NCBI GenBank assembly: GCA_965203735.1
Contig: OZ241909.1
Location: 1,674,001-1,738,000 of the forward strand
Reading direction: 5' to 3'
Origin: Bin55 sp965203735
GTDB taxonomy: Bacteria > Pseudomonadota > Gammaproteobacteria > Pseudomonadales > Azotimanducaceae
Length of the DNA: 64,000 bases
Shown: positions 1 to 7,698 of the stretch, piece after piece
How the letters are laid out: each line of letters opens with the position of its first letter
Position numbering within the stretch: position 1 is the stretch's first letter
Notes under the pieces: model-generated
The model's database searches: none
The model's input: the letters and a program-made list of their open reading frames with translations, nothing else
What the model was told of the DNA's origin: nothing
Program-made: the position numbers and the translations under genes

Positions 1-595
1 GTCCAGAGGTTCTACGTCGAGTCTCGATCCACCCAAGTGACTCACACTCCCTCATGACCACCTTTCGAGTTCGCGTAGAGATAATCGCTCGCTTGTTTAT
101 CTCAGTTTGCGGAATTAGATCCTGACCCAGCACGCGGAGCATGTTGGACCACACGGGAAGACTAGGAAGATCCGTAACACTTGAGACCGTGGAGTACTCT
201 CGGGTGAATGCTGTCAGACAGTGGCTCAGCAGAATCGGAAGGGCAATGTCTCCGAGCTTTTGGGCATGTGGTGAAGGTGGTTCGGACATTTCCAATTCGG
301 ACGCGTATCTTAGAGCTCGTGTCAGTCCTGCTGCTTGCTCGGACGTAAAAGTCAGATACAAGGATGGAATTCCTTGCTTGTCCGAATCAGAAACTAAGTT
401 GGACCTTGTACGCTTTAGCGCATAGAGCACTAGCAATCGCTCAGCGCTTCCAATCGAGTCTTGACTGAATTGGATTGTGCCGCGAATGGAGACTTCGTCG
501 TTGGATTCACCAAGTTCAGATTCGTGCAACTCGTGGCTCAAAACTCCTGAGAATGAGTTCAGGGCTTCCCTAAGACCTTTGATGTGGTAATTCAT
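1..595 (-). CDS. Partial gene of unknown function, winged-helix-like C-terminal part (3' end outside window)
   Basis: The minus strand is open from an ATG at 595 to the left edge, 198 complete codons with no stop. The protein begins MNYHIKGLREALNSF and has no signal peptide or membrane segment. The last ~40 visible residues (QTEINKRAIISTRTRKVVM followed by RECESLGWIETRRR) have the shape of a recognition helix followed by a wing, as in MarR-like regulators. This is a resemblance by eye only. The N-terminal ~140 residues match no family I know. AAAGG lies just before the start, rather close to it. The gene reads in the same direction as the amidohydrolase upstream, separated by 223 bases. It is a real gene on the strength of the long open frame and normal codon use; the regulator assignment is weak. 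Confidence 0.6.
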   Translation of the reverse strand, partial: MNYHIKGLREALNSFSGVLSHELHESELGESNDEVSIRGTIQFSQDSIGSAERLLVLYALKRTRSNLVSDSDKQGIPSLYLTFTSEQAAGLTRALRYASELEMSEPPSPHAQKLGDIALPILLSHCLTAFTREYSTVSSVTDLPSLPVWSNMLRVLGQDLIPQTEINKRAIISTRTRKVVMRECESLGWIETRRRTSG

Positions 596-818
596 GACCT
601 TTGACTAGTTCCGAAAGGAGGGTCCATTAGCTCTGTGGGATGGAAACTCTCTGTGATGAACTTACTGCGACGTGGCAGATAGCCAAAATACAAACCAATC
701 CGCAACAAAGGGGATGACTCGTCTATCGAGGTACATGAAATCGAGGGAACATGTGAAACCGCTATAGGCGCGTTGGTGAATCGCGCACGAGTTCATAGCT
801 GACAGGCGATCTGCTGTC
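596..818. other. Intergenic stretch without a convincing gene
   Basis: This spacer lies between the amidohydrolase stop and the start of the left-edge gene, both on the minus strand. Short open frames on the minus strand run into the amidohydrolase coding region out of frame and have no supporting features. I see no clear terminator or promoter. Confidence 0.5.
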
Positions 819-2009
819 TTACTGGATTCCGTAGAGATTTTGGACGTTCTCGTACGTAATCTTGTTTCGATCCGCCTCTGAAATTCCTTCAAACAACTCG
901 TCAAGAACATCCAAAGAGCACGGCCACGTTGAATCAGTATGCGGGTAGTCCGAGCCCCACATCAGATTGTCCACGCCGATGAAATTTCGGGTTGCCAATG
1001 CAGGGCGATCATCTTCAATTGTCGCGAAAAACTGACGCTTCCAGATTTCTTGTGGAGAGGCACCCGCATAAGGTTCACTCTTATTTCTATATTCCCGCTG
1101 AAGTCCTTGGTCCACCCGGTCCAGCCAATGGGCAATCCACCCGGCATTGAATTCAGCTACGACGATTTTGAGTCTAGGATGTCGTTCGCAGACTCCGCGG
1201 CACATGAACTCGACAATTGTTCGTTGAACCGTGGATTGAGTCGCAGCGTAATCGGCTATGCCGTCACGGTGAACAGGCTTCGTTCGAAATTCTCGTGGAC
1301 GATAGGCTGCGCATCCGACATGCATTGACAACGGAAAGTTAGCTTCTTCGGCTAGGGACCAAATGGGTTGGTAGGCGAGGTCGAAGTATGGACTATCGGA
1401 AGGAGAGGTACACGGAATCATGCCTCCCCGAAATCCGAGTTTAATCACCCGTTCCAATTCGATAACCGCAGCATCAATGTCTTGGATGGGCAACGCGGCC
1501 AGTCCGTATAGGCGTCCATTTGAAGCAGTTGTGTAGTTGTGTAGCCAATCGTTGTAGTTCTTTTGAAGTGCTACAAGGAGATCCACATTATTCATTCCAA
1601 ACATGCCGAAATAGCCCGGGTAAAGGAACTCTGCCCTCAGCCCATCGATGTCTTGATCTTCATATCGATGCGCACCGTCCAGCAAACCTTTCCGCATTCC
1701 TGCATACCCTTTGTTGAATAACGCAACTAGCTCGGGATCCTGCATATGAGCAACTTCAGGTTTTCTGCCGGTTCTGCGTTCAAGAGGCTCATTTCGAGCA
1801 AGTCTGGTCGCAGCCATGCCCATTCGGGCCACACTTACTCCACGCATACCGTACTTGGGTATGACAATTGCATCGACTTGATCGCCGACGTCCATTATTC
1901 GGGGCGCCTCGTCGCCGAAACGATCAGCCAGACCAAGAAAGACGTCGGGACCTTCTACAACATGAGAGTCAGCCGAGATAGGTTTCAAGTTTGTTTGTTC
2001 TGTGCCCAC
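819..2009 (-). CDS. Amidohydrolase family 2 (ACMSD-like) metal-dependent hydrolase or decarboxylase
   Basis: The 396-residue protein belongs to the amidohydrolase_2 group (TIM barrel), which includes ACMSD and LigJ-like enzymes acting on C-C or C-N bonds of small carboxylated compounds. Visible metal-site motifs are SADSH near residue 14, a strand ending MHVG in the middle, and WGSDYPH near the C terminus. The DxH motif and the GSDYPH aspartate are typical ligands. The start is GTG at 2009, six bases after the stop of the Sel1 gene, so the two are probably cotranscribed. No good Shine-Dalgarno sequence precedes it, and a TTG seven codons later is an alternative start. Such genes often sit with acyl-CoA or aromatic catabolism genes; none is adjacent, so the substrate is unknown. 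Confidence 0.85.
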   Translation of the reverse strand: MGTEQTNLKPISADSHVVEGPDVFLGLADRFGDEAPRIMDVGDQVDAIVIPKYGMRGVSVARMGMAATRLARNEPLERRTGRKPEVAHMQDPELVALFNKGYAGMRKGLLDGAHRYEDQDIDGLRAEFLYPGYFGMFGMNNVDLLVALQKNYNDWLHNYTTASNGRLYGLAALPIQDIDAAVIELERVIKLGFRGGMIPCTSPSDSPYFDLAYQPIWSLAEEANFPLSMHVGCAAYRPREFRTKPVHRDGIADYAATQSTVQRTIVEFMCRGVCERHPRLKIVVAEFNAGWIAHWLDRVDQGLQREYRNKSEPYAGASPQEIWKRQFFATIEDDRPALATRNFIGVDNLMWGSDYPHTDSTWPCSLDVLDELFEGISEADRNKITYENVQNLYGIQ

Positions 2010-2015
2010 GCTTGT

Positions 2016-2780
2016 CTAGTAAGGAGAGGGTGGTGGTTGTGGGCCCGCGTCAGGAGATGCTTGACTAGTAGGGTCGGAAGAGCCCATTCCTGTCATATAA
2101 GGATTTACTCCTTGGAAACTGGTAGTTAGCCAATCTTGAAATGCAGCATCTCGGTGTTCGAATTCCTTGTCAAAATTGCATTGAAACGTTCGCATGTGAG
2201 TGCCAGCCACCCGAGTGTTCATGCAGTTCATTCCTGTTGCCTCGGAACCGTACCTCTCGATGAGCGCATCTACAACGTCCTGAACCTTTGGTTTCAATCG
2301 TTCTGGGACTTGATCCATGAGATCCTGATAGGTTTCTCTCATCAAAGCTGTCGAACGCGGCGATGCAGATGTTCCCAGCCATCCTAGTCCTAAAGTGACA
2401 TCTCTTTTTATATTGCCTAAGCCATTGACGTAGATGACTCCCAGGCGATATTGAGCTACTTTGAATCCTCTCTTTGCAGATGCCAAGAGGTACGGAAAAG
2501 CTTTCTCGAACTGCTTGGTTCGATAGTAGAACGAAGCCAATTTGTTAATGCGGTGGAACTCATTTATCGTGAATGCTGTAAGGATATCCTCGCGTACTTC
2601 CGTGGTAACCAGTTCTTCCATAGTGGTTACTTCAGATACATCAGCCCTTAAAACTTGCCTGTCTGCGTCCACATCGGGCAGATCGGAAACTGAACCTGAT
2701 GGCAAATTTACTGTTGCGAGCGAAGATCCTGTAAGGAAACCAAACGCAACTAAAGCGCTGGACAAAGGAGTCTTTTTCAT
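2016..2780 (-). CDS. Secreted Sel1-like (TPR-type) repeat protein
   Basis: The 254-residue protein has an N-terminal signal peptide: MKKTP, then a hydrophobic stretch ending near SSLA at residues 18-22. Residues ~75-130 resemble Sel1/TPR helices (ASFYYRTKQFEKAFPYLLAS, then AKRGFKVAQYRLGVIYVNG), with the usual alanine, glycine and tyrosine spacing. Two cysteines in the C-terminal half (near MNCMNT and FQCNFD) could form a disulfide. The tail is rich in proline and serine. It probably acts in the periplasm or at the outer membrane as a protein-interaction scaffold; no specific partner can be named. It is followed at once by the amidohydrolase gene. Confidence 0.7.
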   Translation of the reverse strand: MKKTPLSSALVAFGFLTGSSLATVNLPSGSVSDLPDVDADRQVLRADVSEVTTMEELVTTEVREDILTAFTINEFHRINKLASFYYRTKQFEKAFPYLLASAKRGFKVAQYRLGVIYVNGLGNIKRDVTLGLGWLGTSASPRSTALMRETYQDLMDQVPERLKPKVQDVVDALIERYGSEATGMNCMNTRVAGTHMRTFQCNFDKEFEHRDAAFQDWLTTSFQGVNPYMTGMGSSDPTSQASPDAGPQPPPSPY

Positions 2781-2955
2781 ATTCGAAATACGTTGAGTGC
2801 TTTAGGAATCGATCAAGGGGTGAACTGTCCCATTGGTTCCTGAAATTGTATCTTCATAGTTGAAGAAGTGACGGTGCCCATTTACAGGTCGTTTCAAGCC
2901 ATCCAATAGCCGTCTCGACTGTTGAATTAGAACCCCACTTCAGAACTAAAGAAGG

Positions 2956-4233
2956 TCAATCCTTGTCTTGAGGATACTCTCGGATCACATCACCCGTATA
3001 CAGCTGACGCGGACGACCAATCTTGTAACCCTTTGAAATCATTTCATTCCATTGGGCTATCCATCCCGGTGTTCGTCCAACGACAAAGATCACTGTGAAC
3101 ATGCTTGTCGGTATTCCGAGCGCTTTCAGAATGATCCCCGAGTAGAAGTCGACATTGGGATAGAGTCTCCTTTGGATGAAGTAATCGTCACTTAGCGCCA
3201 CTCGTTCCAAGTCTCGTGCCATCTGCAATGTGGGATCTGATTGAATGCCAAGTAGCCCCAATACTTCTCTGTAAGTGGCTTGCAGTACCTTGGCTCGTGG
3301 GTCATAGCTCTTGTAGACCCTGTGTCCAAACCCCATGATCCTAATCGGATTGTTCGGATCTTTGGCCATCTTCAAGTAGGCGTCAATCTTGCTAGGGTCG
3401 CCGATTTCCTCTAGCATCTGCAGCACCGCTTCATTCGCTCCGCCATGTGACGGTCCCCACAACGCGGCGATTCCTGCCGCGATGCACGCGTACGGATTCG
3501 CATCCGTTGACCCCACCAATCGTACAGTCGACGTCGATGCGTTTTGTTCGTGGTCGGCGTGTAGAAGGAAAATCCGATCCATGGCACTTGCGAGTATCGG
3601 ACTCACCGAATCAGATTCACTTTCGGAAAACATCATGTGCAAGAAATTCTCTGCATAGTCACGATTCGGGTCTGGCGGAACAAATTCTTGATTTCTTCCG
3701 TGACGTAGTGTCATTGCAGCCAACATTGGAATCTTTGCAATAAGTCGAATGGCGGTTTTCTGCCGGCATTCGGGATCGTTGATGTCGATTTCTTCGTGGT
3801 AGTGCGCCGACATAGCTCCTACGAGTGAACACATTACGCCCATGGGATGTGCGTTTTGAGAAAAGCTGGATAAAACCGAGATCAGGTAGTCGTCGATGAC
3901 TTGCTCACTTTGGATGGCTGATTGAAAGTCGGCAAATTCATCATCGGTGGGCAGCCTTCCATAAATCAAGAGATAGCACACTTCCAAAAAATTGGATTGC
4001 TCAGCTAGTTGCTCAATGGAGTAACCACGGTGTCGCAAGACACCTGCCTCACCATCGATGTAGGTGATTGCAGACTCGCAACTAACGGTGGAAACGTAGC
4101 CAGGGTCATACGTAAAATAACCGAGTGAAATCAGTTTCGCCACATCCACCACGTCTGGTCCCACGGTTGGGGAATATACGGGCAGTTCGATCGACTCTCC
4201 ATCGACTGTTAGTCGGGCTTTCTTATCGGCCAT
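2956..4233 (-). CDS. gltA: Citrate synthase
   Basis: This enzyme condenses oxaloacetate and acetyl-CoA to citrate at the entry of the TCA cycle. The 425-residue length fits the Gram-negative hexameric type. Catalytic residues are in place: His263 in GPSHGGANE, His304 in GFGHRVYKSYDP and Asp362 in NVDFYSG, almost exactly at the E. coli positions. The ATG at 4233 follows AAGGGA at a good distance. The gene diverges from sdhC across 186 bases, the usual gammaproteobacterial arrangement that allows shared control of TCA genes. An inverted repeat TAGGAG/CTCCTA (4256-4276) lies in its leader. Confidence 0.97.
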   Translation of the reverse strand: MADKKARLTVDGESIELPVYSPTVGPDVVDVAKLISLGYFTYDPGYVSTVSCESAITYIDGEAGVLRHRGYSIEQLAEQSNFLEVCYLLIYGRLPTDDEFADFQSAIQSEQVIDDYLISVLSSFSQNAHPMGVMCSLVGAMSAHYHEEIDINDPECRQKTAIRLIAKIPMLAAMTLRHGRNQEFVPPDPNRDYAENFLHMMFSESESDSVSPILASAMDRIFLLHADHEQNASTSTVRLVGSTDANPYACIAAGIAALWGPSHGGANEAVLQMLEEIGDPSKIDAYLKMAKDPNNPIRIMGFGHRVYKSYDPRAKVLQATYREVLGLLGIQSDPTLQMARDLERVALSDDYFIQRRLYPNVDFYSGIILKALGIPTSMFTVIFVVGRTPGWIAQWNEMISKGYKIGRPRQLYTGDVIREYPQDKD

Positions 4234-4255
4234 GCATTGCGTCCCTTCCCAACCC

Positions 4256-4276
4256 TAGGAGGCGAACTAGCTCCTA
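4256..4276. repeat. Inverted repeat in the gltA leader
   Basis: TAGGAG at 4256-4261 is mirrored by CTCCTA at 4271-4276 with a nine-base spacer. It lies 23-43 bases upstream of the gltA start codon and inside the divergent gltA/sdhC control region. It could be a leader hairpin or a protein site; on the plus strand TTTT follows it. Function is not known. Confidence 0.35.
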
Positions 4277-4419
4277 TTTTCGCAAATCCCACTGAGACGG
4301 ATTTGGCGTTTCACGTAGGTCACTCATTATGGACTAGCAGGTCTGCCCACTTTTCTAGTCGTTACACTATGAGACATGTTCAAGACCAAACTCATTTCGA
4401 AGACGACTAAGGTTGAGAA

Positions 4420-4797
4420 TTGAAGGATCTGCGCCCCGTCTTTCTCGACTTACTTGCAATTCGGTTGCCATTGCCCGGTATTGTCTCAATTCTTCATAGG
4501 ATTAGTGGAGTGCTGCTCTTCATCGCTTCGCTGTATCTGCTCTATTTGTTGGCTTCTTCATTCGGTGGCGAGACCGATTTTGAACAACTACAAGCGGATC
4601 TTGAAAGCCCAATGCATTCCGTGCTTCTTTGGTCAGTTCTTTCCTTGCTTGCTTACCACTTTGTCGCGGGAGTGCGCCACATATTGATGGACTTGCACAT
4701 TGGCGAGTCTTTGCGGGCCGGACGAGTTGGAAGTGTTCTTGTATTGGTTTTCTCGATTGCGCTCTCAGTACTTTGCGGAGTTTGGATGTGGTTGTAA
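4420..4797 (+). CDS. sdhC: Succinate dehydrogenase cytochrome b556 subunit
   Basis: This is a membrane anchor of complex II, carrying part of the haem b and ubiquinone sites. The 125-residue protein has three hydrophobic segments (about 25-45, 67-88 and 104-124). It shows the family motif HRISG at residues 27-31 and the haem-ligand region YHFVAGVRHILMD. The start is TTG at 4420, preceded by TAAGG seven bases away; no in-frame ATG fits. The 3' end overlaps sdhD by ten bases, so translation is probably coupled. Confidence 0.95.
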   Translation: MKDLRPVFLDLLAIRLPLPGIVSILHRISGVLLFIASLYLLYLLASSFGGETDFEQLQADLESPMHSVLLWSVLSLLAYHFVAGVRHILMDLHIGESLRAGRVGSVLVLVFSIALSVLCGVWMWL

Positions 4798-5171
4798 ACG
4801 CCACGAGCTTCTCCCGAAGCGGCCTTACAGATTTCTTGCTACAGCGGGTTACTGCAGTCGTCCTAGGCCTGTATGCCCTGTGCATCATCGGATTCTTGAT
4901 TGCAAATCCGGATGTCGAACAAATTCGTTGGGTACGCTACATGACATCGCCAGTGATGCTGGTATTTGGAACACTTGCGATTCTCTCTTTCGCGGTGCAC
5001 GCATGGATTGGAATGTGGACGGTTGGGACGGACTACCTGAGCGAACATAAGATGGGGAAATATGCATCGTTGGTGCGGTTGCTGTACCAAGGATTCGTTG
5101 TTCTAGTTGTGTTTACGTACTTGTTGATTGGACTTGGCGTGTTGTGGCGTCTACCCGCAATCTTTCTATGA
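4788..5171 (+). CDS. sdhD: Succinate dehydrogenase membrane anchor subunit
   Basis: This is the second membrane anchor of complex II. With the GTG start at 4788 it has 127 residues. The open frame continues further upstream, but that part lies inside sdhC and does not look like protein. Three membrane segments are visible. The haem-binding histidine sits in AVHAWIGMWTVGTDY, matching the E. coli HVWIGMWQVLTDY motif. The stop TGA overlaps the ATG of sdhA (ATGA at 5168-5171). Confidence 0.93.
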   Translation: MVVNATSFSRSGLTDFLLQRVTAVVLGLYALCIIGFLIANPDVEQIRWVRYMTSPVMLVFGTLAILSFAVHAWIGMWTVGTDYLSEHKMGKYASLVRLLYQGFVVLVVFTYLLIGLGVLWRLPAIFL

Positions 5172-6940
5172 AGAACCTGCGAACACTGGACTTTGACGGA
5201 CTGATCGTCGGAGGAGGCGGGGCAGGACTGAGAGCGGGGTTACAGCTGGCTGAGTCAGGCTACAAGACAGCTGTACTCTCCAAAGTCTTTCCTACACGTT
5301 CCCACACCGTCTCAGCTCAAGGCGGCATTACCTGTGCCATTGCGAGCGAAGATCCTGATGATGATTGGAGGTGGCACATGTACGACACCGTCAAGGGATC
5401 GGATTACATCGGAGATCAAGACGCCATCGAATACATGTGCAGTGTAGGTCCTCAAGTTGTCTATGAGCTTGAACACATGGGTCTGCCGTTCTCTCGTACC
5501 GAGACAGGAAGGATTTACCAACGACCATTCGGAGGACAGTCCAAGGACTTCGGCAAGGGAGGGCAGGCTTCACGGACATGTGCCGCCGAAGATCGGACAG
5601 GCCACGCACTTCTCCACACGTTGTACCAAGCAAACCTTAAGGCGGATACGACCTTTCTCAGCGAATGGTTTGCAGTGGACTTGGTTAGAAATCAAGATGG
5701 AGTCATCGTCGGAGTCATTGCAATTGAAGTTGAAACGGGTGAGCTCGTCTTCGTTCGATCAAAGATCACACTCTTGGCTACCGGAGGAGCCGGAAGAATC
5801 TATGACAGCACTACTAACGCGCTAACAAATACCGGAGACGGTGTTGCAATGGCGTTGCGAGCAGGTGTACCGGTTCAAGATATCGAAATGTGGCAATTCC
5901 ATCCCACAGGTATTCACGGGATGGGAATTCTTGTGACGGAAGGTAGCCGAGGTGAGGGTGGTTACCTGATAAATTGCGATGGCGAGCGTTTCATGGAGCG
6001 CTACGCACCGACAGCCAAGGATCTTGCGAGCAGAGATGTTGTATCAAGATCAATGGTTATTGAAGTCGACGAAGGTAGAGGTTGCGGTCCGAACAAGGAC
6101 CACGTGTATCTCAAACTGGATCACCTGGGCACCGAAGTTCTGAATTCAAGGTTAGGGGGAATCATGGAACTCTGCAAGACATACGCACTGGTCGATCCAG
6201 CAGTCGAACCCATACCGGTAGTCCCGACCTGCCACTACATGATGGGAGGCATAGCCACGCAAGTCAGTGGACAAGCACTATCTCAGGACGAACAATCAGA
6301 TGACGTTCTTGTTCCAGGGCTCTATGCTGTTGGAGAGGTCGCTTGCGTATCTGTTCATGGCGCAAATCGTCTCGGTGGCAACTCTTTGCTTGATCTAGTG
6401 GTTTTTGGACGGGCAGCTGGACTGCACATCCAAGATGTTTTGGGACAAGGCATCAGCCAAAGAGATGCGTCAGATAGCGATTTGGAAGCTGCTCTATCGC
6501 GAGTGTCCAGGTGGGAAGAATCTCAGAAAGGCGAGAACCCGGCTGAGCTCAAAGCGGAATTGCAAGCTCTCATGGGGAGCAGTTTCAGCGTATTTCGCAC
6601 TGAAGAGAAAATGCAAGACGCTATTTCCAAGTTGGAAGATCTCAGAGGTCGGATCGAATCAGCACACTTGACCGATAAGTCTGAAGTATTCAACACCGCG
6701 CGCGTCGAGGCGTTGGAACTGGATAACTTATTGGAGGTTGCTGAAGCAACAGCAATTGCAGCTGAGGGTCGCAGAGAAAGTCGCGGCGCGCACGCCCGAG
6801 TGGATTTCGAAGAACGCGACGACGAAAATTGGTTGTGCCATTCGCTGTACTTTTCTGAAGACCGATCCTTGCGAAAGCGTGCAGTGAACTTTGCACCATC
6901 GACTGTCGAACCCTTTGAACCGGTCAAGAGGGAGTACTAG
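5168..6940 (+). CDS. sdhA: Succinate dehydrogenase flavoprotein subunit
   Basis: This subunit oxidises succinate to fumarate and passes electrons through covalently bound FAD. It has 590 residues (E. coli 588). The FAD fold GGGGAG lies at residues 15-20, the histidine that attaches FAD is His46 in RSHTVSAQGG, and the substrate-site motif QFHPTG is present. An in-frame GTG at 5144 exists, but the ATG at 5168, overlapping the sdhD stop, matches homologue length. It is followed two bases later by sdhB. Confidence 0.97.
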   Translation: MKNLRTLDFDGLIVGGGGAGLRAGLQLAESGYKTAVLSKVFPTRSHTVSAQGGITCAIASEDPDDDWRWHMYDTVKGSDYIGDQDAIEYMCSVGPQVVYELEHMGLPFSRTETGRIYQRPFGGQSKDFGKGGQASRTCAAEDRTGHALLHTLYQANLKADTTFLSEWFAVDLVRNQDGVIVGVIAIEVETGELVFVRSKITLLATGGAGRIYDSTTNALTNTGDGVAMALRAGVPVQDIEMWQFHPTGIHGMGILVTEGSRGEGGYLINCDGERFMERYAPTAKDLASRDVVSRSMVIEVDEGRGCGPNKDHVYLKLDHLGTEVLNSRLGGIMELCKTYALVDPAVEPIPVVPTCHYMMGGIATQVSGQALSQDEQSDDVLVPGLYAVGEVACVSVHGANRLGGNSLLDLVVFGRAAGLHIQDVLGQGISQRDASDSDLEAALSRVSRWEESQKGENPAELKAELQALMGSSFSVFRTEEKMQDAISKLEDLRGRIESAHLTDKSEVFNTARVEALELDNLLEVAEATAIAAEGRRESRGAHARVDFEERDDENWLCHSLYFSEDRSLRKRAVNFAPSTVEPFEPVKREY

Positions 6941-6942
6941 GA

Positions 6943-7647
6943 ATGCAAGTCAGCATTTATCGATTCGTTCCTGGTAGTGATTCCGAACCCAGGATGCAAG
7001 ACTACGAGTACGAACTTCCCGGTGATCGCGACTTGATGGTTCTTGAGGTTTTGGAGAATCTGAAGGCAGAGGATCCCAGCATTGGCTATCGACGTTCTTG
7101 TCGAGAGGGAGTGTGTGGTTCCGATGGCATGAACATCAATGGAATGAACGGACTCGCATGCAAGACTCCCGTATCTGAGGCGGTTTCGAGAGATCGTCTT
7201 GTATTACGGCCATTGCCTGGACTTCCCGTGATCAGAGACCTTATTGTGGACATGTCGCAGTTTTATCGACAGTATGAACGCGTAGAACCCTTCCTGACCA
7301 ACGACAGTCCAAGACCTGCACAAGAGCGGCTCCAATCACAGGAAGACCGCGAGAAGTTGGATGGACTATACGAATGTATCCTCTGCGCCTGCTGCACGAC
7401 ATCGTGCCCTTCTTTCTGGTGGAATCCTGACAAGTTTTTGGGTCCAGCAGCATTATTGCAGTCCTATCGGTTCTTGGCCGATAGTAGAGATACGGCAACC
7501 GAAGAACGATTGTCAAAACTCGATGATCCATTCAGTGTGTTTAGATGCCGTGGCGTGATGAACTGCGTTAATGCTTGCCCCAAGGATTTGAACCCCACTC
7601 GAGCAATCAATGAAATTCGAACGCTGCTTATAAAGAACGGCACGTAG
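6943..7647 (+). CDS. sdhB: Succinate dehydrogenase iron-sulfur subunit
   Basis: This subunit carries electrons from the flavin to ubiquinone. The 234-residue protein has the [2Fe-2S] motif CREGVCGSDG with Cys53, Cys58 and Cys73 (Asp61 takes the place of the second-pair cysteine, as in E. coli). The [4Fe-4S] motif is CILCACCTTSC and the [3Fe-4S] motif is CRGVMNCVNACP. The ATG is two bases after the sdhA stop. A 51-base gap separates it from sucA, so sdh and suc are likely one transcript. Confidence 0.97.
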   Translation: MQVSIYRFVPGSDSEPRMQDYEYELPGDRDLMVLEVLENLKAEDPSIGYRRSCREGVCGSDGMNINGMNGLACKTPVSEAVSRDRLVLRPLPGLPVIRDLIVDMSQFYRQYERVEPFLTNDSPRPAQERLQSQEDREKLDGLYECILCACCTTSCPSFWWNPDKFLGPAALLQSYRFLADSRDTATEERLSKLDDPFSVFRCRGVMNCVNACPKDLNPTRAINEIRTLLIKNGT

Positions 7648-7698
7648 ATGTTCGATTCTCACTGATACCTCGAACGAACTTAGACGGAGTAGTTGTTC

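Noticed and set aside
141..425. 94-codon plus-strand open frame at the left edge
   Set aside because: It lies opposite a longer open minus-strand frame that reaches the window edge and reads as a better protein; no ribosome-binding site or domain.
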